Below, in pieces: positions 25,623 through 34,715 of a stretch of DNA of 64,000 nt. Source of the DNA: JBJXFE01 sp046153875 (GTDB lineage: Bacteria; Planctomycetota; Phycisphaerae; Phycisphaerales; UBA1924); contig JBJXFE010000031.1 in the NCBI GenBank assembly GCA_046153875.1, forward strand, positions 180,243 to 244,242, given 5' to 3'. Each line of letters opens with the position of its first letter. Positions within the stretch are counted from its first letter, which is position 1. A program made the translations under genes and the position numbers. The notes beneath the pieces were generated by a model that was not told the DNA's origin, did not search any database, and was given only the letters and a program-made list of their open reading frames with translations.

Positions 25623-26882
25623 TCAATCGACAGAGGCCGTCACCGGCTTCGCGAGTGCGAGCATGCGGTCGAGCGCGAGCAGCGCCTGCCCGCGCACCTT
25701 CGCGTGAACCTTGATGACGTTGACCGGCTTGGGCGTCCGCCCGTCGCGGCTGAACGCGCCGGCGAGGTGGTCCAGGACCCAGAGCAGGTGCGGCTGATCG
25801 ATCCGCGACATGGTCGTGCATAGGCACTGGCAGTCGCTCAGGATGCGGACCTCCACCCCGCGGGCCGCCGCCTCGCGGGCCAGGCGGTGGACGAGGTGGT
25901 GCTCGGTGCCGACGGCCCATCGCGAGCCGTGCGGCGCGGCGCGGATCGTGCGGATGATGAACTCCGTCGAACCGGCGAGGTCCGCCTGGTCCACGACTTC
26001 CTTGCAGCACTCCGGGTGGACGAGGATGCGCAAGGGCTCGGGCGGCATGGACTTCCGCCGCGCGCCGTTCACGGCCCCCTCACGCTCGTTCTGCTCGCGG
26101 ACCTGCGCACAGTGCTCGGGCCGGAAGAGCTTGTGGACGGAGCAATGCCCGGCCCAGAGGATGACCTTCGCTCGGCTGAGTTGCCCCCGCGACATGCCGC
26201 CCAACGCTTCGCCGCGACGGGCGGCACGCGGGTCGTAGACGGCGGAATGGCACGCCACGTCGATGCCGGTCTTCGCGGCCGTATTGCGGCCCAGGTGCTG
26301 GTCGGGGAGGAAGAGCAGTTTGATGTCGTCGTCCGTCGACCTCAGCTCTGTCCCGCCATTCATGGCCCAGGCGAACACCGCGTCGGCGTTCGACGAGGTG
26401 CAGCACGCCCCGGCGTGCTCCCCCACGAAGGCCTTGATCGCGGCCGTGGAGTTCACGTAGGTGATGGGGATGATGCGCCCGGTCCACCCCTCGTCGGCGA
26501 GCGCCGCGTGGATCGACTCCCACGCGTCCACGGTGTCGTCGTACGCGGCCATGTCCGCCATCGAGCAGCCCGCGGAGAGGTCGGGCAGGATCACGTTCAC
26601 GCCGTCGGGCGTGAGCATGTCCGCGGTCTCGGCCATGAAGTGGACGCCGCAGAAGACCACCCAGCGCACGGGGTGCTCCCGCGCAATGCGGGCGGCGGTC
26701 TGCGAGAGCTTGAGTGAGTCGCCGGTGAAATCGGCGTGCCGGATGATCTCATCGCTCTGGTAGTGGTGCCCGAGGATGACGAGCGCGTCGCCGAGCTGCG
26801 CGCGGCGCGCGGTGATCGCGGCCGCCAGTTCATCCGGCGACGCTTTCACGTAGCGTTCGGGCAGCGACGGCTGCCAGAGCAT
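25623..26882 (-). CDS. nadA: Quinolinate synthase
   Basis: 419 aa. Makes quinolinate from iminoaspartate and dihydroxyacetone phosphate in NAD synthesis, using a [4Fe-4S] cluster. Seen: LGHHYQSDEI (His39/His40), FCGVHFMAETADML (Cys78), GCSMAD, GACCTSSNA (Cys160/161), GHCSVH (His250), HPECCKEV (Cys292) and CQCLCTTMS (351-355). Longer than E. coli NadA, as in many phyla. No nadB or nadC in the window. Confidence 0.95.
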   Translation of the reverse strand: MLWQPSLPERYVKASPDELAAAITARRAQLGDALVILGHHYQSDEIIRHADFTGDSLKLSQTAARIAREHPVRWVVFCGVHFMAETADMLTPDGVNVILPDLSAGCSMADMAAYDDTVDAWESIHAALADEGWTGRIIPITYVNSTAAIKAFVGEHAGACCTSSNADAVFAWAMNGGTELRSTDDDIKLLFLPDQHLGRNTAAKTGIDVACHSAVYDPRAARRGEALGGMSRGQLSRAKVILWAGHCSVHKLFRPEHCAQVREQNEREGAVNGARRKSMPPEPLRILVHPECCKEVVDQADLAGSTEFIIRTIRAAPHGSRWAVGTEHHLVHRLAREAAARGVEVRILSDCQCLCTTMSRIDQPHLLWVLDHLAGAFSRDGRTPKPVNVIKVHAKVRGQALLALDRMLALAKPVTASVD

Positions 26883-27028
26883 GGCGCCTCCTCACGGGAT
26901 GGTATTGGCCGCCGCGACGTGGGGTTCGCGGTGTGCGTGCGGCCGCCCGCGGCGATGCGAGTGGAGGGTGGGGAGGGCGCGCGGCGGGCCGATCCGCGTT
27001 GATCCGAGCCAATCCGAGGCGCGATCCG

Positions 27029-27355
27029 TTACGCCGCTTGGGCGACGTCGATCAGCCGATCAAACTCGACAGCCAGCTCCTGGGCCGTGTCGCCGATGGG
27101 CAGCGATCGGATGACCTTCGACCGGATCATTGTGGTCGAGGCGAGCAGAGGCTTGGGGTCAAGCGAGATGGCCAGATCGATGGCCTCGCCCGCGAGGAGC
27201 GGGCGGGCGGTCTCGACACACAGCAGCGCGCCGCTCGCGGAGAGGTCCTTGGTGCGACCGGCCGCAAAGCGACGCGACGCGGGGTGGTAGATCTTGCACA
27301 TCGTCACGATCCCGTGACGCTGGTGGCGGCGGCGGTCCCGTTCCTCGATGGGCAT
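27029..27355 (-). CDS. PilZ-domain protein
   Basis: 108 aa. ATG 27355. The c-di-GMP-binding signature is present: an Arg-rich N-terminal RxxxR (ERDRRRHQRH) and DLSASGALL. A single PilZ domain, so probably a stand-alone c-di-GMP effector. Target unknown. It neighbours a glycan cluster on the other strand, so a role in surface polysaccharide control is possible but only by proximity. Confidence 0.8.
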   Translation of the reverse strand: MPIEERDRRRHQRHGIVTMCKIYHPASRRFAAGRTKDLSASGALLCVETARPLLAGEAIDLAISLDPKPLLASTTMIRSKVIRSLPIGDTAQELAVEFDRLIDVAQAA

Positions 27356-27507
27356 GACCGATCTCCGGTTGTGCTCTCTCCCCCGGCGGGGCGGTCCTCG
27401 ACCCTCATGGAATCGGTCGGCGGGCGTTGGGACTTGCCCGGATCGCCCAGGCCGTGCCAAGCGAAGGGCGGGCGTTGACCGATAACGCCTGTGTGGAAGG
27501 CCGACCG

Positions 27508-28560
27508 ATGATCGTCAGCGTCATCATCCCGACGTACGCGCGAGCGGCGAAGCTGGCCGCGTGCGTGCGTGCGTTGGCCCGGCAGACCTTCGACCCGCGC
27601 CGGTTCGAGGTGCTGGTCTCGGTGGACGGGCCGGACGCGGGTGAGGCGGCGGCCGTCCGCGACGCGGCGGGGGGAACGATCGACGCGACCGTGCTCGCCG
27701 GTCCGCGACAGGGGCCGGCGGCGGCACGCAACCGGGCGATCGCCAGAGCACGCGGCTCGTTGCTCCTGCTGCTCAACGACGACGTGATCCCAGCGCCGGA
27801 CCTGATTGCCCGGCACGCCGAGACCCACGAGAGCCTCGCCGCCGAGGCGGTGCGGACCGGGCGCGACGGGGCGATTCGACCCGCGATGATCCTGGGTTCG
27901 GCGCCGTGGGTGGTCCATCGGCCCGATCGCCTGTTCGACCGGCTCATCCGCGAGACGTCGATGGTGTTCTTCTACGACCGTATGGGCGGGGCGGAAGGCG
28001 CCTCGGTGGCCCCGAACCGCGACTGGGGCTTCCGGCACGCTTGGACGCTGAACCTGTCCGTGCCGACGGCGGTGGTGCGCGAGGTCGGGGGCTTCAGTGA
28101 ATCGCTGCCGTCGGCGTGCTACGAGGACCTGGAGTGGGCGTGGCGGGTGCGCGAACGGTTCGGGTCGCCGGTGCTGTACCGCCCGGCGGCGCGCGTGGAG
28201 CATGACCACCGGTACGAGCCGGCGGCGTATCTGGAACGCGAACGCACGCTCGGGGCGGACGCGTTCCGGCTGGCGGCGGCATCGCCGGCGTGCGCCCGCG
28301 CGGTCTTCGGGCGCGACGTGGATTCGCCCGACGAACTCGCGTACAGCCGGGCGTTCGTGGAGCGCGAGCGCGCCGCGGCCGAGCGGCTGGAGCTGTCGTT
28401 CCTGGCCCTGGCCGACCTGCCCGCATCGGCGGTGGACGGCCCGCACGCGGCGCGGCTCGTCACGCTGATCTACGAGCAGCACCTGCTGCTGAAGCGGTGG
28501 CACTGGCGGCGGGGGTTGCTGGAAGCTGCGGGGTCGGTCAACGGCCGCGGTCAGGTGTAG
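27508..28560 (+). CDS. Family 2 glycosyltransferase
   Basis: 350 aa. ATG 27508 begins MIVSVIIPTYARAAK, the canonical GT2 start. Seen: VLVSVDGPDAGE, AAARNRAIARARG and the metal-binding acidic turn LLNDDVIP; a middle WGFRHAWTLNLSVP and acceptor-side ACYEDLEWAWRV. GT-A fold, cytoplasmic or membrane-associated. First gene of the glycan cluster on this strand. Its last 10 nt overlap the convergent GT4 gene. Donor and acceptor unknown. Confidence 0.88.
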   Translation: MIVSVIIPTYARAAKLAACVRALARQTFDPRRFEVLVSVDGPDAGEAAAVRDAAGGTIDATVLAGPRQGPAAARNRAIARARGSLLLLLNDDVIPAPDLIARHAETHESLAAEAVRTGRDGAIRPAMILGSAPWVVHRPDRLFDRLIRETSMVFFYDRMGGAEGASVAPNRDWGFRHAWTLNLSVPTAVVREVGGFSESLPSACYEDLEWAWRVRERFGSPVLYRPAARVEHDHRYEPAAYLERERTLGADAFRLAAASPACARAVFGRDVDSPDELAYSRAFVERERAAAERLELSFLALADLPASAVDGPHAARLVTLIYEQHLLLKRWHWRRGLLEAAGSVNGRGQV

Positions 28561-30113
28561 AGTTTGTGCGCGACCAGCCCCGCGTGCTCGTAGGCGGTCC
28601 TCCGGGCCCAGACCGCGTCCTCGTGCATCCACGAGCTGATGACCACGTCGGTCGCGCCTGTCGCGGCGGCATCGCGCGGGGCGATCACCGGGCGGCCCCA
28701 GAGCTCCGTGCCCTGCTTCTGCCGGTCGTCATCGGCGAAGGCCACGATCTCGACGGGCGAATCCTTGATGACCTGCTCGAGTTGCAGTGTGTGCTGGCCC
28801 GTGCCGTGGATAACCACCTTGTGCCCCGCGAGCCGGCGCAGAAGTTCACCCATGCGCCGCGGGCCGTCGGGTGGGACGGAGCCCGTGCCGCCCGCGGTGG
28901 CCGCCCCAGTGAAGGCGGCGGGGCGGTCGGCGGGCCAGGCGCGGACGGGCGAGGCGGCGACGGCGTCGAGCAGGGCTTCGACGCGGTCAACGTGGCGGTC
29001 GATGAAGAAGTAATCGCGTGCGGTGCTCCACGCCGCCAGGCTCATCGCGCCGGGGTGCCGGCGCTCGGCGGCCGCGAACCGGTCGACCGCGTCCGCGAGC
29101 GCCGCGCCCGCGGCAGCCTCGTCCGAGTCGGGGCTGGCGTCCGCGATCAGCCCGTTCACGCCCGGCTCGATCGCCTGGAGCGCGCCGGATTCGGTGCGCG
29201 TGACGATCGGCACGCACCCGCGGGCCAGGGCTTCGAGCATCGACACGCTCAGCCCCTCGTACCGCGAGGCGAGCACAAAGGCGTCGTGGGCGTCGAGCAG
29301 CCGCGTCACCTCGCGCGGCGGGGTCGGCGCGAGCCGCCGGGCCGAAGGGGTGTCGCGAAGCGCACCGAGAAGCGCCGCCTCGGCCGGCCCGTCGCCCAGG
29401 ATCGTCAGCTCGTGAGCGACGCCGCGCCGCGACAGTTCGCGTGAGAGCATCGGCAGCGCCAGGATCCGTTTCTGGCGGTGCTCGAGGCGGCCGGTGTACA
29501 GGAGCCTGACGGGCCGGCCCGCGAGCGGGGGCCGCGAGGGGCACGCCGCGGGCACGGCCACGCCGTAGGGCACGTCCCGCACGTCCTCGGCCCGGTCGTG
29601 CAGGCGGGTTCGCAGCGTCCCCGCGATCTTCTTGCTCACCCCCACGAACGCCCCGAGGACCGGCGCGTACCGCTCCAGCACCCGCGCGTCGTACTCGATG
29701 TCGCTGTGCTGCCAGCCGACGACGCGCAGGGCAGGGCCGATCTCCGGGTCGCGGGTCAGCTCCGCCGCGACGCCGTAGCAATCCCCGTGGAGATTGGGGC
29801 TCAGCACGACGCGCACGCCGCCGCGTTCGAGCATCGTGCGGACCGCCGCGCGGTAGCGGGGGAGGTACGGCGCCAGGTCGCCGCCGCAGGCGTCGATCGG
29901 CGGCGCATCCGCCGGCACGCGGTGCACGCCGACGCGCGGGTCGATCTCCAGGTCCAGCCGCGCGAAGCCCGGCGGCTCAGCGTGGACGATCAGCCCCGCC
30001 GCCCTCCCGCGCCGCGCCAGACCGTTGACCAGCCGCACCGCCCACGTGTTCACGCCGCTCACGCCCAGGCCCTGAGGCAGCGCGATCAGCAGGGATGGCG
30101 GCGGGCCCGGCAT
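28551..30113 (-). CDS. Family 4 glycosyltransferase with C-terminal Rossmann-like module
   Basis: 520 aa. GT-B fold: N-half LPQGLGVSGVNTWAVRLVNG and VVGWQHSDIEYDARV; C-half VRLLYTGRLEHRQKR, LGDGPAEAALLGALR and the donor site SRYEGLSVSMLEALARGCVP. After ~415 residues there is an added domain (about 430-520): VVIHGTGQHTLQLEQV, VAFADDDRQKQG and DVVISSWMHEDAVWARR. A closely similar module ends the GT2 gene at 34716-35921. The N-terminal glycosyltransferase is clear. The added module may bind a nucleotide or sugar, not proven. Overlaps the convergent GT2 gene by 10 nt. Confidence 0.87.
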   Translation of the reverse strand: MPGPPPSLLIALPQGLGVSGVNTWAVRLVNGLARRGRAAGLIVHAEPPGFARLDLEIDPRVGVHRVPADAPPIDACGGDLAPYLPRYRAAVRTMLERGGVRVVLSPNLHGDCYGVAAELTRDPEIGPALRVVGWQHSDIEYDARVLERYAPVLGAFVGVSKKIAGTLRTRLHDRAEDVRDVPYGVAVPAACPSRPPLAGRPVRLLYTGRLEHRQKRILALPMLSRELSRRGVAHELTILGDGPAEAALLGALRDTPSARRLAPTPPREVTRLLDAHDAFVLASRYEGLSVSMLEALARGCVPIVTRTESGALQAIEPGVNGLIADASPDSDEAAAGAALADAVDRFAAAERRHPGAMSLAAWSTARDYFFIDRHVDRVEALLDAVAASPVRAWPADRPAAFTGAATAGGTGSVPPDGPRRMGELLRRLAGHKVVIHGTGQHTLQLEQVIKDSPVEIVAFADDDRQKQGTELWGRPVIAPRDAAATGATDVVISSWMHEDAVWARRTAYEHAGLVAHKLYT

Positions 30114-30119
30114 CGGCGT

Positions 30120-30887
30120 TCAACCCTTCTTGAGCACGAAGCCCACGACGTGGTACGTCCCCGGCACGTCGTCGGGCGGCGGCACGGTCCAGTCGTGCGC
30201 TCCGTCAAGCTCCAGGCCCGCCTCCTCGCCCATCGTGATGATCTCGCGGTAACCGACGGTCAGCGTGCGGTGGTCCCCCCCCACGTCGGTGGTGATCAGG
30301 GCGAGCCCGCCGGGAACGAGCAGCCGGCGGATCTCGCGCATCGTCGCCCGGGCGGTCTGCGGCGTCACGTGCTCGAGCACGCTGATGCACAGGACGCGGT
30401 CCCGGCTGGCGTCGGGCAGGCCCGTGTCGGCCATGCTGCGGCGGAGCCACGTGATGCCGGGATGGACCTCCTCGGGTTCGCGGGGAAAGCCGCGGAGCGT
30501 CTGCCCGCCCGTCGTGCTGCGGAGGACCGGGTCCACGCCCGCGCCGACGCATCCGTAGCGTGCGTCGAGGTACGGCAGCAGGGGTGACCCGCCGCAGCCC
30601 AGATCAACCACCCGCATGCCGCCGGCGGGCCGCATGTTCAGCACCGTCCACGGGTACTCCCACTCGCGGCTCCAGTGCGTGACGATGCGCTCCGGGTGTT
30701 TCGCGTGCGAGGGGTGGGGCGTGCCGCCCATGTCATCGCGGTAGAAGCGGTCGAACTCCTCGCGCAGCCGCGCGTACCGCGGGTCCTGCCAATCGCGGGC
30801 GTGCAGGAAGCGGTTGGGAACGCGGTCCGCATCGAGCCGGGCGGCGGGTGACGCGGTGCGCGGGTTGGGTGCGGTGGTCGGGCTCAC
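30120..30887 (-). CDS. Class I SAM-dependent methyltransferase
   Basis: 255 aa. Seen: glycine-rich SAM loop VVDLGCGGSPLLPYLDARYG, later DRVLCISVLEHVTPQT (motif II) and LVPGGLALITTDVGGDH. Start ATG 30887 overlaps the stop of the upstream gene (ends 30884) by 4 nt (ATGA), so it is translated after the bifunctional enzyme. It probably methylates a sugar or nucleotide-sugar of the glycan, inferred from context. Substrate unknown. Confidence 0.85.
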   Translation of the reverse strand: MSPTTAPNPRTASPAARLDADRVPNRFLHARDWQDPRYARLREEFDRFYRDDMGGTPHPSHAKHPERIVTHWSREWEYPWTVLNMRPAGGMRVVDLGCGGSPLLPYLDARYGCVGAGVDPVLRSTTGGQTLRGFPREPEEVHPGITWLRRSMADTGLPDASRDRVLCISVLEHVTPQTARATMREIRRLLVPGGLALITTDVGGDHRTLTVGYREIITMGEEAGLELDGAHDWTVPPPDDVPGTYHVVGFVLKKG

Positions 30888-32476
30888 GCGGGCTGCTCCT
30901 GGTGCGTGCGCACCTCACTGGCGGGGATAGGGAAGAGGCAGGCGAGGGTCGGGCCGTACGACAGGATCGCGTCATGCCCCTTCATCCCGGGCCGCCACGT
31001 GTGGATGGTGATGCCCGACGCCGCCTTCGGCAGGCACGTTCGATCGAGCGGCGCGAACGCGCGGACGTACTCCGCGTCGTCGGTGAAGAACGCCCGCCGC
31101 GCGCCGCCGGGGCGATCGGCCCGTTCGAGTTCGGCCCGTTGCGGCGTCCCGCGGCGTGTGTCGTGCAGGAACGCGGCGGCGACATTGGCGTGCTCGGCGA
31201 AGAGGTTGTCGAGGAACCCGACCGCGGGCATGCCCTTGGGCCCGTCCAGCAGCACCGCGACCCGCGCGTCCGGCATGGTCCGCAGCAGCTCCGGGATGAT
31301 CCTCGTGCCGTCGCCGTAGAGCAGCTCAACGCTCTTGAACGGCGCCAGCCGGGCCTCGGCGAAGACCGAGTTGACGCCGCCCTCCTCGTTGCGGTCCAGC
31401 TCCACGCTGACGATCCGCACCGAACGGTTCAGGAAGTACCGGGCGAGGACGAGCGTGCTCTGCCCGCGGCACCGTCCGGATTCGAGGATCACGTCCACGC
31501 CGAGCCGGTCGCACGTGCCGCACACCGCGAGCATCTCGCTGTTGAGGATGCCGCGCTCCTGGTACCCGTCCGCCAGCGGCGAGAAGCGTTCCTCGGCGGC
31601 CCGGGCCGAGGCGGTCACCGCTTCGCGCGCGACGGCGGTCCGTGCCGCCGCGTCCGAGGCCCGCCAGTGCGCGAACATCTCGCGGCAGCGTTCCTCGGGC
31701 CGGTTGCGCGTGAACGACGCCCCTTGCAGCAGGATCGGGTGCCACCCGGTCTTGTAGTGGATGATGTGCAGGTCGTCGGTCATCGGGCGGCAGTTGGTCT
31801 CGTTGAGCCGCCGGCACGGGACGCCGCGGAACACCAGCTCGCGGCCGGCTACGGAGCGGGTCGCGTCGCGGTCGTAGTGCACCCAGCCGATCATCTCCCG
31901 CAGGGCGTGCTGGTCGGCGGCCCCGCTGGAGCCGACCGCGGCCGCGAGCGATGCCGGGTCACGGACGATCCGCTCGACCTTCCGGACCCATTCGTCGAGG
32001 AGGGTGGCCGCGGTGCGTCCGTCGCGCGCCAGGATGACGCCGGTGTTGATGGGGAACGGCTCGTCCTTCCACGTGTAGATCACGTCCCAGCCGGGCGGGT
32101 TGACGAAAGCGTCGAGCGGGCGCACGAGGAGCGTGTCGCAATCGACGAAGGCGATCGGGTCATCGGGGAACGCGGCGCACGCGGCCCGCCAGGCGTGGAG
32201 CTTGCGCGGGATGCGCTGGTGCAGCGATCCCGAGACGTCCGCGTCGGTCTTCGTGAAGGTCCAGCGGGGGAAGGCAGCGGCGAGCAGGGCGATCTCGCGC
32301 TCGGGCAGGTCCTGCCAGAGCACGACGCCGCGCGCGCCCGGCTGGATGGTCGCCAGGGACCGCAGGTGCGGCGCGAGAAAGGGCGCATAGGCGTGCCCGT
32401 AGATCGTCGTGACGAACACGGGGCTGCTGGGGGTGCCGGCGCGCTCCATCGCGGCTTCCTCTCTGGGCTCGGTCAT
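30884..32476 (-). CDS. Bifunctional glycosyltransferase-methyltransferase-like protein
   Basis: 530 aa. ATG 32476 overlaps the upstream stop as ATGA. N-terminal half (about 1-290): VFVTTIYGHAYAPFL, IAFVDCDTLLVRPLD (DxD-type donor turn) and NTGVILARDGRTAATLLDEW, resembling GT8/DUF616-type sugar transferases. C-terminal half (about 310-510): ILESGRCRGQSTLVLARYF, IVSVELDRNEEGGVNSVF and VAVLLDGPKGMPAV, which fit a class I methyltransferase or cephalosporin-hydroxylase-like fold. The DxD turn and SAM-like loop suggest two activities in one chain. Exact reactions unknown. Confidence 0.75.
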   Translation of the reverse strand: MTEPREEAAMERAGTPSSPVFVTTIYGHAYAPFLAPHLRSLATIQPGARGVVLWQDLPEREIALLAAAFPRWTFTKTDADVSGSLHQRIPRKLHAWRAACAAFPDDPIAFVDCDTLLVRPLDAFVNPPGWDVIYTWKDEPFPINTGVILARDGRTAATLLDEWVRKVERIVRDPASLAAAVGSSGAADQHALREMIGWVHYDRDATRSVAGRELVFRGVPCRRLNETNCRPMTDDLHIIHYKTGWHPILLQGASFTRNRPEERCREMFAHWRASDAAARTAVAREAVTASARAAEERFSPLADGYQERGILNSEMLAVCGTCDRLGVDVILESGRCRGQSTLVLARYFLNRSVRIVSVELDRNEEGGVNSVFAEARLAPFKSVELLYGDGTRIIPELLRTMPDARVAVLLDGPKGMPAVGFLDNLFAEHANVAAAFLHDTRRGTPQRAELERADRPGGARRAFFTDDAEYVRAFAPLDRTCLPKAASGITIHTWRPGMKGHDAILSYGPTLACLFPIPASEVRTHQEQPA

Positions 32477-34458
32477 CGGTCCGGCTCGGCGGCCAGCCAG
32501 TATTCGCCCCACCGGGCGACGAGCTCGGTGACGTGGAGCCCGGCTTGGGCGAGTTCGGTGCGCAGCTGGTCCTCGGTGTATTCCGTCTCGTGCGTGTCGT
32601 CGAGGCGCCACTCGACACCCAACTCCTTCTTCCACGGGACCCGCCACTCGCGGTCGAACGCCGGCACGCGGACGACGAACCGCTTCGGCGTGTACCACGT
32701 GGACCACGTGTGCAGCAGCGCGGGCCGGTCCCTCAGGTGTTCGAGCACGTTCGACAGCACCACGGCGTCGAAGGCTCCCTCGGCGCGGTCCCGCGTGATG
32801 TCACCATTGATAAAGGTCAGCCGATCCCCCAGACCGCGCGACGCCGCGACCGAGCGCGACTTCTCCACGTTCGGCTCGGACCAGTCCATCCCGGTGACGG
32901 TGGCACGCGCCCGCTCGGCGATCGACGCGGCCAGGGCCCCGACGCCGCTGCCCAGGTCGATGACGCGCTCGCCGGGCCTGATCCGCCCGACGAAGAAGTC
33001 GTGGTAGCCCATCAGCCGGTGCTTGGGGTGGAGCCCACCCTCGGCCTCGACAGCGGCCTGACCCTGGAGCGCGTAGATCGGGGCGTCGATCGCGGCGACA
33101 AACTCGGCGCGAGGGCGGGGCGCGAGCCGCCGGGCGAACCCGCGGATCGACCTTTCCCACGCCGCGGCCTGTGCGGTGGGACCGTCGGCGAGCAGTTCGG
33201 GCTCCCATCGCACGTCGCCCACGGGCGACCGGGTGCCGTGCCCGGCCCCTTCCAGTGCCCGCCGGTGAACGCCCACCTCCAGCGTCACGACGCCGTCCAG
33301 CCCCCAGCGTTCCCGGGCGACGCGGGCCGCGGCCGCGCCGATCCCCTCGCGCCACTCCTGTTCGGCCAGGAGCGCGCTGATGGCATCGGCGAAGCCGGCT
33401 GGTGTGCCGGGTACGCGGATGCCGGTCACGCCGTGCTCGACGACCTCGCTCAGGCCCGGCCCGTCGGCAACGATGACGGGGGCTCCCGCGGCCATGGCCT
33501 CGATGACGGTCTTGGGGTGCCCCTCGAGTCGCGACGCCTGGGCGTAGACAGCGCAGCGGCTCATGCGATGGAGCAGCGTGCGATGCGGCAGGCGCGGCTC
33601 AAAGACGGCGCTCACGCCCAGCTCCGCCGCGAGCGCCCGGAGGCGCGGCTCGTCGGGCCCATCGCCCACGATGTGCAGCCGGGTGCGCCGCGATTCGGAG
33701 ACACGCGCCAGCGCCCGGATCAGCACGTCCACGCCCTTGCGCTCCACCAGTTGGCCGGCGAACAGCACCGTGTCGGCCTCGCGCCCCTCGGGGGCCGGCG
33801 CCGCGTCCGCGGTCACGTAGTTGGGGATCACGGTGGTCCGCGATGCGTCGAGCCCGCACCGCCACGCGAGGTCCTGGACCATGTCGACCGTGGTGCCGAT
33901 CACCGCGTCGGCGGCGCGGCAGAGCTCCTGCTCGATCTCCCCGGCCCGGCGTGCCTCCGGCGAGTCGGCCCCGCGCTCCGCCGCGACGAAGCGCGACCAG
34001 TGGAACCCGCCGCGGGCGACGAGGCCGACCACCAGGCCGTTCGCGCGCAGGCGGGCCGCCACGCGGACGGCGACGGGGCCGGCCTCCATCTGGTTGGTCT
34101 TGACGACCACCGATCGGGCCTCGGGGATCGCCCGCGCGATGAGCGCGGGAAGCGAGCCCTCGTGGGCCTCGCGCGAGCCGCCGGCGTCGTTCGCGACGAC
34201 CGTCACGCCCGGCCCGAGCCCCCGCGCGGCCTCGTGTTCGTCGGCGCCGCCCCAGGTGGCCAGCACGATCCGCCGGTACGCCGGGCGGAGTCGCTCGTAG
34301 AGCGCCCACTCGCGGTCGATGAGCCCGAGCCGCGCCCATTCCTTGAGGGAGAGCCCGGGCGTGAAGACGAGCACGAGCACGTCGGCGACTGGCGCGATCG
34401 GCGATGGCGTGCCGCCCGGAGCGGATGGTGGACCGGAGTTCGGCGGCGCCTCACGCAC
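32473..34458 (-). CDS. Fusion of family 4 glycosyltransferase and methyltransferase
   Basis: 661 aa. N-terminal ~400 residues are GT-B: VRGGFHWSRF-like loop, TVIPNYVTADAAP, TVLFAGQLVERKGVDVL, HIVGDGPDEPRLRAL and ASRLEGHPKTVIEAMAAG (donor Glu). C-terminal ~200 residues are a class I methyltransferase: VIDLGSGVGALAASIAER, TGMDWSEPNVEKSRSVA and FDAVVLSNVLEHLRDRPAL. It is the first gene of a three-gene coupled set (followed by 32476 and 30887 starts with ATGA overlaps). Likely adds a sugar and methylates a sugar of the same glycan. Inferred. Confidence 0.85.
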   Translation of the reverse strand: MREAPPNSGPPSAPGGTPSPIAPVADVLVLVFTPGLSLKEWARLGLIDREWALYERLRPAYRRIVLATWGGADEHEAARGLGPGVTVVANDAGGSREAHEGSLPALIARAIPEARSVVVKTNQMEAGPVAVRVAARLRANGLVVGLVARGGFHWSRFVAAERGADSPEARRAGEIEQELCRAADAVIGTTVDMVQDLAWRCGLDASRTTVIPNYVTADAAPAPEGREADTVLFAGQLVERKGVDVLIRALARVSESRRTRLHIVGDGPDEPRLRALAAELGVSAVFEPRLPHRTLLHRMSRCAVYAQASRLEGHPKTVIEAMAAGAPVIVADGPGLSEVVEHGVTGIRVPGTPAGFADAISALLAEQEWREGIGAAAARVARERWGLDGVVTLEVGVHRRALEGAGHGTRSPVGDVRWEPELLADGPTAQAAAWERSIRGFARRLAPRPRAEFVAAIDAPIYALQGQAAVEAEGGLHPKHRLMGYHDFFVGRIRPGERVIDLGSGVGALAASIAERARATVTGMDWSEPNVEKSRSVAASRGLGDRLTFINGDITRDRAEGAFDAVVLSNVLEHLRDRPALLHTWSTWYTPKRFVVRVPAFDREWRVPWKKELGVEWRLDDTHETEYTEDQLRTELAQAGLHVTELVARWGEYWLAAEPDR

Positions 34459-34715
34459 GAGCGACGCCCTCCCCGCGCCCCGCGGTGGAGCGGGCGGCAG
34501 TTGCGCAATGGTCGTGCAGCGGAACTGTGGACAAGACCCACCCGGGGCGCGCGGCGTCCCGGGGCTCGGGCGTCGGTGTCTTGCCTCGACCCTCCCCCCC
34601 GTGCGGAACGGGCTGCGGGCGGGGCGCGGTCTGTCTCACCCGCTCTGGATCGGCCCGCGTGCCCCGTCACGCCCAGTTTTTCGGAGCCACCCCCGCGGGG
34701 ACCGATGCTGATGCG

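Noticed and set aside
30848..33007. A 719-residue open frame antisense to the glycan cluster
   Set aside because: Composition (Arg/Pro/Gly-rich without conserved motifs) is that of a shadow frame; the opposing frames carry clear methyltransferase and glycosyltransferase motifs.
34459..34715. A gene in the divergent gap between glycosyltransferases
   Set aside because: Only shadow frames; no start with ribosome site and no motif. Nothing clear seen in it.
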